Part shown: positions 29,169-39,100 of the stretch, in pieces | How the letters are laid out: each line of letters opens with the position of its first letter | Numbering within the stretch: the stretch's first letter is position 1 | DNA from: Enterococcus rivorum | GTDB taxonomy: Bacteria; Bacillota; Bacilli; Lactobacillales; Enterococcaceae | DNA: 64,000 bases | Direction: 5' to 3' | NCBI RefSeq assembly: GCF_001742285.1 | Contig: NZ_MIEK01000002.1 | Span: forward strand, 33,215-97,214 | Made by a program: the position numbers and the translations under genes | The notes under the pieces: generated by a model | What the model was told of the DNA's origin: nothing | The model's input: only the letters and a program-made list of their open reading frames with translations | The model's database searches: none

Positions 29169-29542
29169 TTGAAAAATCAATTGAAACCGAAGAAGCAGCA
29201 ATTCACACACAACTCAAACAAGTGTTTTTAGATCAAGAGGTAAAAATGCGCGAAATTCGCAAGTATGACGACAAGATAAATGAGGCTCTAGCACTGGGTT
29301 CGATTGAACAAACCTTCTTCTCTGATTCGCTAGGACTTCAATTAGACGACCAAACCCAAGATTTTTTTCAACAATCAACCGAAGAAGCTCGTTGGCTATC
29401 CAGAGAAGAATTGGATTATTTGGAAGAGAAAAGCGAACATTTAGAAAAAGAAAAACGGCAGCTTTTGGAAGAAGAAGAACAGTTGTTAAGGAAACGCAAA
29501 GAACTATTCAGTAAAGAAAGGAGTAAATCACAGTGGGATTAG
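29165..29542 (+). CDS. LXG-associated helical protein 2 (DUF3958 type)
   Basis: A 125-residue, strongly charged helical protein; the last half is coiled coil (LDYLEEKSEHLEKEKRQLL). It matches DUF3958 (Lap2-like) proteins found just before LXG toxins as targeting partners. It starts inside the end of the previous gene and ends 10 bp inside the start of the LXG reading frame, giving a tightly coupled set. Confidence 0.78.
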   Translation: MIEKSIETEEAAIHTQLKQVFLDQEVKMREIRKYDDKINEALALGSIEQTFFSDSLGLQLDDQTQDFFQQSTEEARWLSREELDYLEEKSEHLEKEKRQLLEEEEQLLRKRKELFSKERSKSQWD

Positions 29543-30905
29543 ATTTTTTTGTTGGTGAAGTCCAAGCCCAAGCCAATGATGCGACTCGTGTGGCGCAAGC
29601 AGCCACACAGGCAGTAGGGCTATTGCAAGATAGTGTCAGCCAATTTTTGAACGCGCCATTATCTGGTAAGACTTATGACTCAGCTAAACGGTATTTTTCC
29701 GTGGCCTATCCACCGCTTCGACAAGGCGTCGTTTTGGCAAGCGAAGCTTTAACACAGGCTCACCAGAAATTTTTATCGGAATATGCGTCACAAGTTGGTG
29801 GTGGGGATACATAAAGGAAGCAACGATTCGCTTCGCTACTCCTTGTACTATTTAACATCGAATCACCTTGTTCTCCGTGTTTCATAGCAAAGATGAGTTA
29901 CGTGATAGAATAAATCAAGGTAGAGAACTAATGGGGGCCATTCAAGAGCTCATCTCGAAAGAGGAAAAATGGAACCCACGCTTAGAAAGACGCTACGAAA
30001 ATGCCATGATGGCGGTGCAGAAGCTAGAAGAGCGAATTCAGAAACTCCATGCGTTCAATGCTTCTTCTGCTAGTATTTTTTCGGAATATGAATCCTGTTT
30101 AGCGCAACTAAACACTGGCATATCCGCGATTGCCAATAGTGGTGCATGGAATGCCAGTTCAGGAACATTTGATATCGAAAAAATGGATATGCGTTGGGCG
30201 AATCCAATCAATGAGCGTTGGGAAAATAGAAATCAACTCTCTCTAGATAAACAAATTACAGCTATTCTAAATAGTTCCGATTCAGACGCTGTTAAAACAG
30301 CAAAAATAGTCAAAGCATATGAAGACTATTTGTATAAATTAAATAAAAATGCGTTTGATGAATATAACAATGCTAGAAAAAAATATGGGGATGACTGGTT
30401 CTCGATAGATCCAAAAATGAAAGATATTATCGATGATATTGAACAACGATTATCAAACTATCTTATACAATCTGGAATTGATATCAAAGCTATAGTTAGG
30501 GATATGGGGAATGATATACTAAAAGCAAATAGAACAAAAGATGGTATGTCTCCACTAGATTATCTTTATTTTGCAAGTATTGTTGATACAGGAGCACCAC
30601 TTGACTTGAAAACCAGAGCATACAGTGAAGATTATGATTTTTCTATTTGGGCACGAAACTGGACGGGTGATATGTCAGGAGACTATCTAGGAAATTATCT
30701 TTTTGGCTATTTTGGACAAGGATTCTTATTGTTTGACGGTTCTTTATTGAAATTAAGTGCAGGTGCCGCACAAGCTTGGTCCGATAAAGATATAGCTAAA
30801 TGGCTAAAAAACATGAATGAAGGTAATTTTGGAGATAATCCGAATGATGCACAATATATTGAAGATGGGATAAAAGACTATAAAAATAGAAAGGGGAATA
30901 AATAA
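29533..30905 (+). pseudogene. LXG-domain toxin with C-terminal polymorphic toxin (type 44-like) domain, reading frame broken by a 74-bp insertion
   Basis: The first 93 codons (29533-29814) encode the start of an LXG export domain (GLDFFVGEVQAQANDATRVA; LSGKTYDSAKRYFSVAYPPL) and stop at TAA. A second frame from about 29868 to 30905 continues the LXG helices (SKDELRDRINQGRELMGAI; FNASSASIFSEYESCLAQL) and a C-terminal domain about 120 residues long (GAPLDLKTRAYSEDYDFSIW; DNPNDAQYIEDGIKDYKN) that resembles the polymorphic toxin type 44 family. Removing 29811-29884 rejoins the frames as GGGDT-SKDELRD. Unless rescued by reinitiation, the toxin cannot be exported intact. It is the last gene of the esxA-lap set. 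Confidence 0.8.
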
Positions 30906-31423
30906 TGTACTCCTATCGAAAGAAATTGCATAAATATTTGTTTATAATTTTTTCAATTATAGTCTTACTTATTGGCTTTTTAGTTTTTATAAATTATACA
31001 AAAATATTTGCAGGCTTTGGATATAGAACGCTCAAGCCCAAACAGGAAATAACAGTAGAGGTTAAACCCAAAGTAGAGCAAGTAGATTACAATTCAACAC
31101 TTAGAATTGTAAATAAAGATGGTCTTAAACTGAAGCTTACTACAGGGCGTGATGGAGAACTCTGGCATGATTTATCTACAGATACTTTTTTTGACACTAT
31201 TACTAAAGAGAAGACAATTAGAGTTGTCGTTGATAATAAATTTATAAAAAAAAATTTACCAATAAACAAAAAAGATGGCGTTAGTTTTGATAATAATGAT
31301 TTCATAATGGAATTCAAAGGAGAAAAAACGTTTGATGTAACCAACAACAAGAATTACACCATAAAAATAGAAAACGTATCAAATCATTCAGGAAAAGTCG
31401 ATATATCCGTAGAGAATACTTAA
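30905..31423 (+). CDS. Membrane-anchored putative immunity protein
   Basis: A 172-residue protein with one N-terminal membrane helix (IIFSIIVLLIGFLVFINYT, residues about 15-35) and a 130-residue beta-rich domain expected outside the membrane. The ATG overlaps the toxin stop by one base (TAATG), the usual toxin-immunity coupling. An immunity protein facing outward suggests that the toxin acts in the envelope. No family is recognised. A terminator follows. Confidence 0.72.
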   Translation: MYSYRKKLHKYLFIIFSIIVLLIGFLVFINYTKIFAGFGYRTLKPKQEITVEVKPKVEQVDYNSTLRIVNKDGLKLKLTTGRDGELWHDLSTDTFFDTITKEKTIRVVVDNKFIKKNLPINKKDGVSFDNNDFIMEFKGEKTFDVTNNKNYTIKIENVSNHSGKVDISVENT

Positions 31424-31425
31424 TA

Positions 31426-31473
31426 TGAAGAGTCTGGGACAAACTAAAAATCGGTTTTGTCCCAGACTCTTCA
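31426..31473 (+). terminator. Terminator of the LXG operon
   Basis: An 18-bp perfect stem (31426-31443 with 31456-31473) with core ACAAACTAAAAATCGGTTTTGT. Starts 2 bp past the immunity gene stop. Confidence 0.85.
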
Positions 31474-31730
31474 TAAACAGTGAGCAAAAATCACTTTTTA
31501 CTCCAATTGCTATAAGCTCAACGACTTTTGATGTGAAAAATAAACATATTTTTTGACACAATAGACTTACCAAATAAAGAAGTGTATAAATAAATTGATA
31601 AGATTTAAAGCTCACTTAAACAGTCAGTTAAACAATTTGTTTACATCCAAGTGGAAATTAATTGATTATTTTAGGAATTAACAAATCAGATAAAGAACGT
31701 CTAAGAAATAGCTTGTATTTTCGTACATTT

Positions 31731-31791
31731 GCTAGTATCTTTTCAGAATATGAATCCTGTTTAACGCAACTAAACACTGGCAAAGCCGATT
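31731..31791 (+). repeat. 61-bp remnant of the LXG toxin gene before the orphan tip
   Basis: This stretch (GCTAGTATCTTTTCAGAATA through CACTGGCAAAGCCGATT) repeats 30069-30132 of the LXG gene with about five changes, including GAATCCTGTTT and CGCAACTAAACACTGGC. The upstream part of the gene is missing. It looks like a crossover seed left by toxin-tip exchange. Confidence 0.85.
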
Positions 31792-31818
31792 ACTGATAAT
31801 TGGAAAAAGCGGGGAAAA

Positions 31819-32583
31819 ATGAATCCAGAAAAAATGAAAAAGTTTGATTCTGAAAATAATAAAGATCGAATTCCAAAAACGCGAAAAGAGTTAATGGATA
31901 ATTATTATTGGTCAACAAATGCTAATGCCTATATTTCTAAAAAAACAGGAAAAGTAGTACCGGGAGTCAGTAAAGCTGCCTATGATCTTTATAAAACCAC
32001 ACCACCAAAAGTGAATAATGAGTTATTAGATTATTACAATAAAATGGTTGCAACAGGGATTGATCCTTATACTGGAAGAAAATTAACTGATTGGGAGATC
32101 GCACAAGCCAAGTCACTAGCTATCTCAACAGCAGTCGCCCCCGCGTATCAAGCTGTTGTACTAGGTATGCTTGCGCCTAAAATTGAGAATTATGGTAAGC
32201 TACCAAGTGAGAAAGCTAGTGGGGCTGTGGATGATATATCTTGGAGTTTAAATAAAAATGGAGCGACTATAAATGGACGTAAGTATTCTGGACATGCTTT
32301 AGAAAGAATGGCTCCCGACACACCAGATATTCGAGCTCAACTGCATACTAGAGGACAAGAAATTGCCAAAGGTAAGGGATATGTTCCAGGAACAAGAGAG
32401 TATAGCGATTTTATTAAAAAATATGTACAGCCAAGAAATGTTCCACCATCAGTTATTGAGGATGCTATAACAAAGGGTGTGAAAACAGCAGGAAACCAAA
32501 TAAATACATGGAAATTTGAAACTGGTGATGTTACAGTTATAATTAATGATTTAGGTGATGTAATAACCGTAATACCTAAATAA
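31819..32583 (+). CDS. Orphan C-terminal toxin cassette (DUF4258/BECR-like RNase tip)
   Basis: A 254-residue frame without an LXG domain. Residues 1-110 look like the pre-toxin linker (LLDYYNKMVATGIDPYTGRK). The end, about residues 155-254, has NGRKYSGHALERMA, VIEDAITKG and VTVIINDLGDVITVIPK, the H..ER....D....G pattern of DUF4258-like barnase/EndoU/colicin-E5/RelE-fold ribonucleases. The ATG at 31819 has GGGGA before it, but the product would lack an export signal, so this is a silent or donor tip that could be fused by recombination. Confidence 0.65.
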   Translation: MNPEKMKKFDSENNKDRIPKTRKELMDNYYWSTNANAYISKKTGKVVPGVSKAAYDLYKTTPPKVNNELLDYYNKMVATGIDPYTGRKLTDWEIAQAKSLAISTAVAPAYQAVVLGMLAPKIENYGKLPSEKASGAVDDISWSLNKNGATINGRKYSGHALERMAPDTPDIRAQLHTRGQEIAKGKGYVPGTREYSDFIKKYVQPRNVPPSVIEDAITKGVKTAGNQINTWKFETGDVTVIINDLGDVITVIPK

Positions 32584-32598
32584 AGGAGACGGATAAAA

Positions 32599-32913
32599 AT
32601 GAAGTATGATGAATTAGACTTGATGGAACTATTTCTATCTGAAAGTGAAAGTTTGACTGACAATGTAGGTGATGGCAATATAACGTATAAAATTAGCAAA
32701 GATGATTTTACTTTAAAAATCTTTATAAGAACCTATGAAAACCAAATTAGTGTGTTCTTGACCTACAAAGAAAAAGATATTTTTTATGGAGATTTTGATA
32801 ATATTAATGAATTGAAAAAGGAAGATATGTATTTGAGAGTTTTAAGAGAGAATAATACAATTGCCAGTCTTTGTTTTGGAACAATGCTTTCTATAAGTAT
32901 TGAAAATCAGTAA
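32599..32913 (+). CDS. Probable cognate immunity protein of the orphan tip
   Basis: A 104-residue acidic soluble protein without membrane segment, 15 bp past the tip and with AAGGAGA before the ATG. Soluble cytoplasmic location fits neutralising an RNase-type toxin. No family recognised; function is from position only. Confidence 0.6.
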   Translation: MKYDELDLMELFLSESESLTDNVGDGNITYKISKDDFTLKIFIRTYENQISVFLTYKEKDIFYGDFDNINELKKEDMYLRVLRENNTIASLCFGTMLSISIENQ

Positions 32914-32931
32914 TTAGATTACTAAATAAAA

Positions 32932-32973
32932 AAGGCACTTTACTATCTGATTGGAGTCGGATAGTAAAGCCTT
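32932..32973 (+). terminator. Terminator after the immunity gene
   Basis: CTTTACTATC (32938-32947) pairs with GATAGTAAAG (32960-32969), extended by AAGG/CCTT across a 2-nt bulge. Confidence 0.75.
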
Positions 32974-33188
32974 GACTAGTAAGCGTGAACTCACTAATCA
33001 AGTTGCCAATAGCTAACAAAAGCTAGCTTTAGTTATTGTACAGAAATTCAAAGGACTTTTCTAGTCTTTTCGAATGTTTATTTGAAGTAAAGTAATTCAG
33101 ATTAAAAATGGGAATTTATTGAAACGGTATTATTGAGTAATCAACCATTGATACCGTTTTCGGGGTTCTTTGTCAAACAGTACTGATA

Positions 33189-33497
33189 ATGGAGTTAGCG
33201 ACAGTGATTGATAGTGTAACCGGAAAGAAATTAACCACTGCAGAAAAGCCAGGGAAAGCATCTTTATTAGCAAATGGGATAATTGCAATAGGTGTAATGG
33301 TAAAAGGTGTTCTCAATGCAGGGAAAACACAAAATCGTAAGTCTGTTAAAACCACTAAGAAAGCCAGTGGGGCTGAAGCAAAGGAAACTGTAACTTATCG
33401 AAGACTTCAAGGTGGAGATAGCAAGGATTTACTTTTATTTAATGACGATGGTACACTTATAAGCTTCGACGGGAAATCCTTTGGTATTTTATGGTAA
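33189..33497 (+). pseudogene. Second orphan toxin-tip fragment, truncated
   Basis: A 102-residue frame: the first half (VIDSVTGKKLTTAEK) reads like a pre-toxin linker and the second (VTYRRLQGGDSKDLLLFNDD) like the start of a polymorphic nuclease tip, then stops early. It is preceded by CTGATAAT, as is the first orphan tip. No immunity gene follows. Probably a decayed cassette. Confidence 0.5.
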
Positions 33498-33572
33498 ACT
33501 ACAACTATAGGATTCTAGCTTACTACTGTTTTTTTGGTTAAGAATAAGGAGATAAAAAAGGAGAGTCGAAAG

Positions 33573-34325
33573 ATGAAATGTATTTCTTGGAACGTTAATG
33601 GGCTTCGCGCTGTTGTTAAAAAGAATTTTATGGAAGTCTTCAATGAATTGGATGCAGATTTTTTCTGCTTACAAGAAACAAAGCTGCAAGAAGGGCAAAT
33701 CGATCTTGATCTACCTGGGTATCATCAATACTGGAATTACGCTGAGAAAAAAGGCTACTCTGGCACAGCAATTTTTGCTAAGGAAGAAGCTTTAAGCGTC
33801 CGTTACGGGATGAATATTGAAGAACATGATACTGAGGGACGCTTGATTACTTTAGAATACCCTAACTTTTACATGATTACTTGTTATACACCCAATTCGC
33901 AAAATGAACTAAAACGTCTTGATTACCGAATGACCTGGGAGGACGATTTTCGTGAATATTTAAATGAATTAAGAAAAGACAAACCTGTTGTTGTCTGTGG
34001 AGACTTAAATGTAGCACATCAAAATATTGATTTAAAAAACTGGAAAACCAATCAGAAAAATGCTGGTTTTACACCAGAAGAACGACAAAAATTCACAGAA
34101 TTATTGGAAACTGGCTTTATAGATACCTATCGCCATTTTTATCCTGAGAAGGAAGGTGTTTATTCTTGGTGGAGTTACCGTTTTAATGCCCGTAAAAATA
34201 ATGCTGGTTGGAGAATTGATTATTTTGTGGTTTCTGATGAGCTAAAAGAAAATCTCGTTGATGCTACCATCCATACCGAAATTACAGGGAGTGATCATTG
34301 TCCTGTGGAGTTACTATTTAACTAA
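33573..34325 (+). CDS. exoA: Exodeoxyribonuclease III (AP endonuclease)
   Basis: A 250-residue repair enzyme of the ExoA/APEX family. MKCISWNVNGLRAVVKKN, FFCLQETKLQEGQ (catalytic Glu), VVCGDLNVAHQNIDL (Asp, Asn) and the final GSDHCPVELLF (Asp-His) give the full active site. ATG at 33573 follows AAGGAGA. It removes abasic sites in base-excision repair. A terminator follows. Confidence 0.95.
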   Translation: MKCISWNVNGLRAVVKKNFMEVFNELDADFFCLQETKLQEGQIDLDLPGYHQYWNYAEKKGYSGTAIFAKEEALSVRYGMNIEEHDTEGRLITLEYPNFYMITCYTPNSQNELKRLDYRMTWEDDFREYLNELRKDKPVVVCGDLNVAHQNIDLKNWKTNQKNAGFTPEERQKFTELLETGFIDTYRHFYPEKEGVYSWWSYRFNARKNNAGWRIDYFVVSDELKENLVDATIHTEITGSDHCPVELLFN

Positions 34326-34349
34326 AGCATTCCAATATTATTTTAATCC

Positions 34350-34394
34350 AAACACTCAGGAAAACGAAATTACCTTTCGCTTCCCTGAGTGTTT
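34350..34394. terminator. Terminator of exoA
   Basis: AAACACTCAGG pairs with CCCTGAGTGTTT (34383-34394); T-rich on the plus side. Confidence 0.78.
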
Positions 34395-34538
34395 TTCTAC
34401 TTTCTAAATTTTCTCTATCCCTATCACCTGTTACTGATTCCTTAAATTTCTATCTATCTTCGTACAAAGAAGTTATTTTTACGATGACTTTTGATATAAT
34501 AGTCTTAACTTATTCTATCGTTGAAAGGAATCTTACCT

Positions 34539-35072
34539 ATGAATTTTTATGCGCTTGATTTTGAAACCGCTAGTTACGCGAAACACAGTGCTTGTTCTGT
34601 CGCTTTAATAAAAGTTGAAAATAGTCAGATTGTCGGCGAGTATTATTCGTTGATTAAGCCTGAAACAGACTTTTTTTGGAAAAACATTCAAATCCACGGG
34701 ATCCATCCTGAAGATGTAGCGGACGCGCCTAAATTTCCTGAGGTTTGGGCACAAATCCATGCTTGCTTTCAACAAAACACTCTAGTCGTTGCTCATAATG
34801 CTGGCTTTGATTGTAGCGTACTCTCTGGGTGTTTAGATTATTATGGGCTTCAACAACCAAACTACATGTCTTTATGTACTGTTAAAACAAGTCGTAAGCT
34901 GTTTCCTGAAATGCCGAATCATAAGTTAAACACAGTATGCGATAAATTAGCTATTCAATTGAATAATCACCATGACGCTTTGGAAGATAGCCGAGCTTGC
35001 GCTGAAATTTTGCTTTACCAAGAAAAACATTTTGGGGTGGAACCTTTAAAAAAATTAGTAACAATGAAATAA
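34539..35072 (+). CDS. DEDDh 3'-5' exonuclease (DNA polymerase III epsilon-like)
   Basis: A 177-residue exonuclease with Exo I ALDFETASYAKHSACS (Asp, Glu), Exo II VVAHNAGFDCSVL (Asp) and Exo III HHDALEDSRACAEI (His, Asp). It is a stand-alone exonuclease domain, often annotated as PolC-like or epsilon-like. Role in repair or RNA trimming is not visible. Start at ATG 34539 with GAAAGGA upstream; a TTG six codons earlier overlaps that site. Confidence 0.9.
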   Translation: MNFYALDFETASYAKHSACSVALIKVENSQIVGEYYSLIKPETDFFWKNIQIHGIHPEDVADAPKFPEVWAQIHACFQQNTLVVAHNAGFDCSVLSGCLDYYGLQQPNYMSLCTVKTSRKLFPEMPNHKLNTVCDKLAIQLNNHHDALEDSRACAEILLYQEKHFGVEPLKKLVTMK

Positions 35073-35202
35073 AACAAAATTTTGCCCTCCAACCTATTCT
35101 TTCATAGCAAATGACTCTTCCTTCTTAATCAATGGTCTTTAGCTTTCAATTAATAGTCAAAAAAGGGCGAGAAAAACTCGTTTAGGTTTGAGATAAAAGT
35201 CG

Positions 35203-35309
35203 TTTTGGGGCGGGAAATTGGACCACAAAACGCACTATACGCTTTATGGATTGAGTGATTTTCGGGAAATTTCCGAAGAGCCAGACGTTTGATCCCGTTT
35301 ATAAAAAAA
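35203..35309. repeat. Dispersed repeat family F, copy F1
   Basis: About 107 bp (TTTTGGGGCGGGAAATTG through GCCAGACGTTTG and CCGTTT) recur with 75-80% identity at 49656-49766. The block ACGCTTTATGGATTGA is the best kept. In both places it is followed at once by a hairpin of the AAAAC...GTTTT family. No ORF is present in 35073-35416. Confidence 0.7.
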
Positions 35310-35354
35310 TAGAGTCCAAGACAAAACGGATTTTTAGTTTTGTCTTGGACTCTA
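35310..35354 (-). terminator. Terminator hairpin after element F1, shared by galM
   Basis: 18-bp perfect stem (35310-35327 with 35337-35354), 63 bp beyond the galM stop on the minus strand, with A-rich flanks giving T tract on that strand. Confidence 0.75.
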
Positions 35355-35416
35355 TATCACGTTTTCCCTCTAGAAAAAGCTTCATTCTTTAATTAAATTT
35401 TTTTGCTACTGAAGCT

Positions 35417-36475
35417 TCAAAAAATATCCGAACTAACTGAGAAATTATAAGTAGTTCTGTAGGTAATTTCATGATTAGGGTAAATAACAGGTACCCTTTC
35501 CTCCCCATGGTTCATGCCATTTGGGGTATATTGTGTCTCCAAACAAAATCCATCTCGCTCATTATAAATCGCTTGATTTTTGCCAATCTCATGTTGTAAA
35601 AAATTGCCTGAATAAAATTGAACACACGGCAAGTCTGTTCCTACTTCCATAACAATGCCACTTTTATCCCCTATTACTTTAGCAAACGGTTCGTTCCCTT
35701 CACCAAGTTTTTTCAAAACAAAGTTATGATCGTACCCACCCGTTAATCGGAGTTGTTCAAAGGGTTCGTTGATTCTTTGACCAATTCTTGCCGCCATTCT
35801 AAAATCTAGCGGTGTTTCTGCAACTAAAGATTTTTCTCCAGTAGGAATTCCTCGACTATCTTTAATGGGTGTATAAAAATCTGCGGATAATGACAGCAGA
35901 TGGTTCAAAATAGTTCCACTTCCCTGCCCGTTAAGATTAAAATAACTATGATTGGTAGGGTTAAAAATAGTTGTTTGATCTGATTTCCCTTTAAAGCTGA
36001 TTGTTAATCCTGAATCTGTCAACTCGTAGATAACTGTCATTTTTAATTCTCCTGGGAATCCTTGATCCTTATCTGGACTTATTAATTCAAATTCAATACC
36101 ATTCTGCCGTTCATTTGATTTCAGCACTTCCCAAAAGCGTATCTGAAACCCATCAGGTCCACTGTGAAGACTATTTTCCCCTTCATTTGCTGGCAAACGA
36201 TAGTTGATTCCTTCAATTGCGACAAGTGCATTTTCAATCCTATTGGCATTTCTTCCGACTGTTCCTCCGAAATAAGTGTTTGTATTCTCTAAATATTGTT
36301 GAACATCATCGTACCCTAAAACAACATCAAGCCAGTTTCCAGTTTTATCACGCACCAAAAGACTCACTAGCGTTGCTCCTAAATTACTCACCGTAGCCTT
36401 GATATTCGAATTTTCCAGCGTGTATAAATAGATGTGCTTGTCATCAGCAGTTTTTCCAAATAGTTGCTCTTTCAT
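35417..36475 (-). CDS. galM: Aldose 1-epimerase (mutarotase)
   Basis: A 352-residue galactose mutarotase converting beta- to alpha-galactose for GalK. NPTNHSYFNLNG contains the catalytic His, GGYDHNFVLKK the second conserved His, and the catalytic Glu is near YNERDGFCLETQY. The ATG at 36475 is preferred to an upstream TTG. It is last in the gal cluster, separated from galR by about 70 bp. Confidence 0.93.
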   Translation of the reverse strand: MKEQLFGKTADDKHIYLYTLENSNIKATVSNLGATLVSLLVRDKTGNWLDVVLGYDDVQQYLENTNTYFGGTVGRNANRIENALVAIEGINYRLPANEGENSLHSGPDGFQIRFWEVLKSNERQNGIEFELISPDKDQGFPGELKMTVIYELTDSGLTISFKGKSDQTTIFNPTNHSYFNLNGQGSGTILNHLLSLSADFYTPIKDSRGIPTGEKSLVAETPLDFRMAARIGQRINEPFEQLRLTGGYDHNFVLKKLGEGNEPFAKVIGDKSGIVMEVGTDLPCVQFYSGNFLQHEIGKNQAIYNERDGFCLETQYTPNGMNHGEERVPVIYPNHEITYRTTYNFSVSSDIF

Positions 36476-36545
36476 TGCAAAGCTTACCTCCAAATAGATA
36501 GTTTCTTGATTAAGATACCATTTACAGATAGTTCAAAAATGTCAA

Positions 36546-37571
<1,026 letters not shown>

Positions 37572-37600
37572 TCATTTTTTTGATTTCTTAGCTTATCATT

Positions 37601-39088
37601 TTATAACGTCTTAATAAATCGGCGAAAAGCTTGCTGGCCTTCTTCATCACGTTTGTAAACACCTGCATCCGCCAAAACTCTTGCAAAGATTTTACCAACT
37701 TCTTGATGGATAATTTCCATTGCGTTCGTTTCGTTAAACTTATAGGTTACTTTCATCTTGTCGGCCCACTCTTTGTGGTAGTTTGCTAAGGTATTTTCTT
37801 GCTCTAAAATGTATCTTTTCACTTGAACTAATTCATCTGCCAAACGAGGAGGTAAAACAGCTAATCCCATGACCTCAATCAAACCAATATTCTCTTGCTT
37901 GATATGCTGAACATCTTTATGAGGATGGAAGATACCATCAGGATGCTCTTTCGAAACATTGTTATCTCTTAAAACCAAATCTAACTCAAATAACGGTCCT
38001 TTTCGTCGAGCAATCGGCGTAATCGTGTGATGGGGGGTTCCATCTTCTGAGTAAGCTTTTATAGAGACTGCTTCATCTGAATAACATTGCCATTTCTTCA
38101 AAATTTCCGCTGCTGCCTGAACTAAATCCTCTGAATTTGGGCTTTGTAAACGAATGACTGACATTGGCCATTTTACAATTCCAACATTCAGTAGTGGAAA
38201 ATCTTCTAATTCAAAGTAGCTCTCAATTTCAGCTACTTCCATTGGGAAAACGTGTCGTCCAGATTGGTAATGGTCATGAGCCAGGATCGAACCACCAACG
38301 ATAGGTAAATCAGCATTGGAACCAACAAAATAATGGGGTAATATCTCAGTAATTTTCAGCAAACGGCGAAAAGTCATTTCAGAAATAACCATTGGCCGAT
38401 GTTCTTCAGATAAAATAATAGAGTGTTCGTTATAATAGGCATATGGAGAAAACTGGAATCCCCAGCTCTCGCCATCTAAATTCATTCGAATAATACGATG
38501 ATTCGTTCTAGCTGGATAATTTGAACGACCTTTATAGCCTTCATTTTCCATACATAATTGACACTTAGGATAATTAGTTTGAATTGCTTTACGTTCTGCA
38601 GCAATTTCTTTGGGATTTTTTTCAGGTTTCGACAGGTTAATGGTTATCTCTAATTGACCATACTCTGTAGCAACAGGGAAGACAATATTTTGAGCAATCG
38701 CTCTAGTCTTGATATAATCATTATTTTTACTTAATTGATAAAAGTATTCGGTTGCCTCTTCTGGTTTATTTGCATAATGTTCCGCAAACAAAGCATTTAC
38801 AACAGAAGGTGGAGGGGTTAGTAGATCCATTAATTGTGCTTCAAATTGCTCTTTTTCACTAGAAATATCTGGTATTACCTTATTATTTATAGCTTGTTGA
38901 ACTAATTCATCTAACAAGGCCAAAGAAGATTTTACTTCTCTAGATGAGACCACTTCTTCTAAAGAATTTTCTCCAATCATCCCTACGACACGATTTTGTA
39001 AATACAATCGATCCATTTCCATCCAGCCCCCCGCTTGAATGGCAAGCGTGACAAAATCTGCTATTGTTTGACTAATTGACACTTTCAT
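37601..39088 (-). CDS. galT: UDP-glucose--hexose-1-phosphate uridylyltransferase (Firmicutes type)
   Basis: A 495-residue enzyme of the Firmicutes GalT class, longer than the E. coli type, exchanging UMP between UDP-glucose and galactose 1-phosphate. GGSILAHDHYQSGRHVFPME carries the two His of the active site (normally HPH). CxxC-like QLCMENEGYKGRSNYPAR is kept. It is encoded 12 bp after galE. Confidence 0.95.
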   Translation of the reverse strand: MKVSISQTIADFVTLAIQAGGWMEMDRLYLQNRVVGMIGENSLEEVVSSREVKSSLALLDELVQQAINNKVIPDISSEKEQFEAQLMDLLTPPPSVVNALFAEHYANKPEEATEYFYQLSKNNDYIKTRAIAQNIVFPVATEYGQLEITINLSKPEKNPKEIAAERKAIQTNYPKCQLCMENEGYKGRSNYPARTNHRIIRMNLDGESWGFQFSPYAYYNEHSIILSEEHRPMVISEMTFRRLLKITEILPHYFVGSNADLPIVGGSILAHDHYQSGRHVFPMEVAEIESYFELEDFPLLNVGIVKWPMSVIRLQSPNSEDLVQAAAEILKKWQCYSDEAVSIKAYSEDGTPHHTITPIARRKGPLFELDLVLRDNNVSKEHPDGIFHPHKDVQHIKQENIGLIEVMGLAVLPPRLADELVQVKRYILEQENTLANYHKEWADKMKVTYKFNETNAMEIIHQEVGKIFARVLADAGVYKRDEEGQQAFRRFIKTL

Positions 39089-39100
39089 TCCCCCTGTTTT

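Noticed and set aside
32337..32699. 120-codon minus-strand frame across toxin tip and immunity gene
   Set aside because: Spans two real genes on the other strand and has no ribosome site.
33189..33497. Intact third immunity or toxin gene
   Set aside because: Sequence begins like a linker and stops inside a nuclease-like tip; treated as a decayed fragment.
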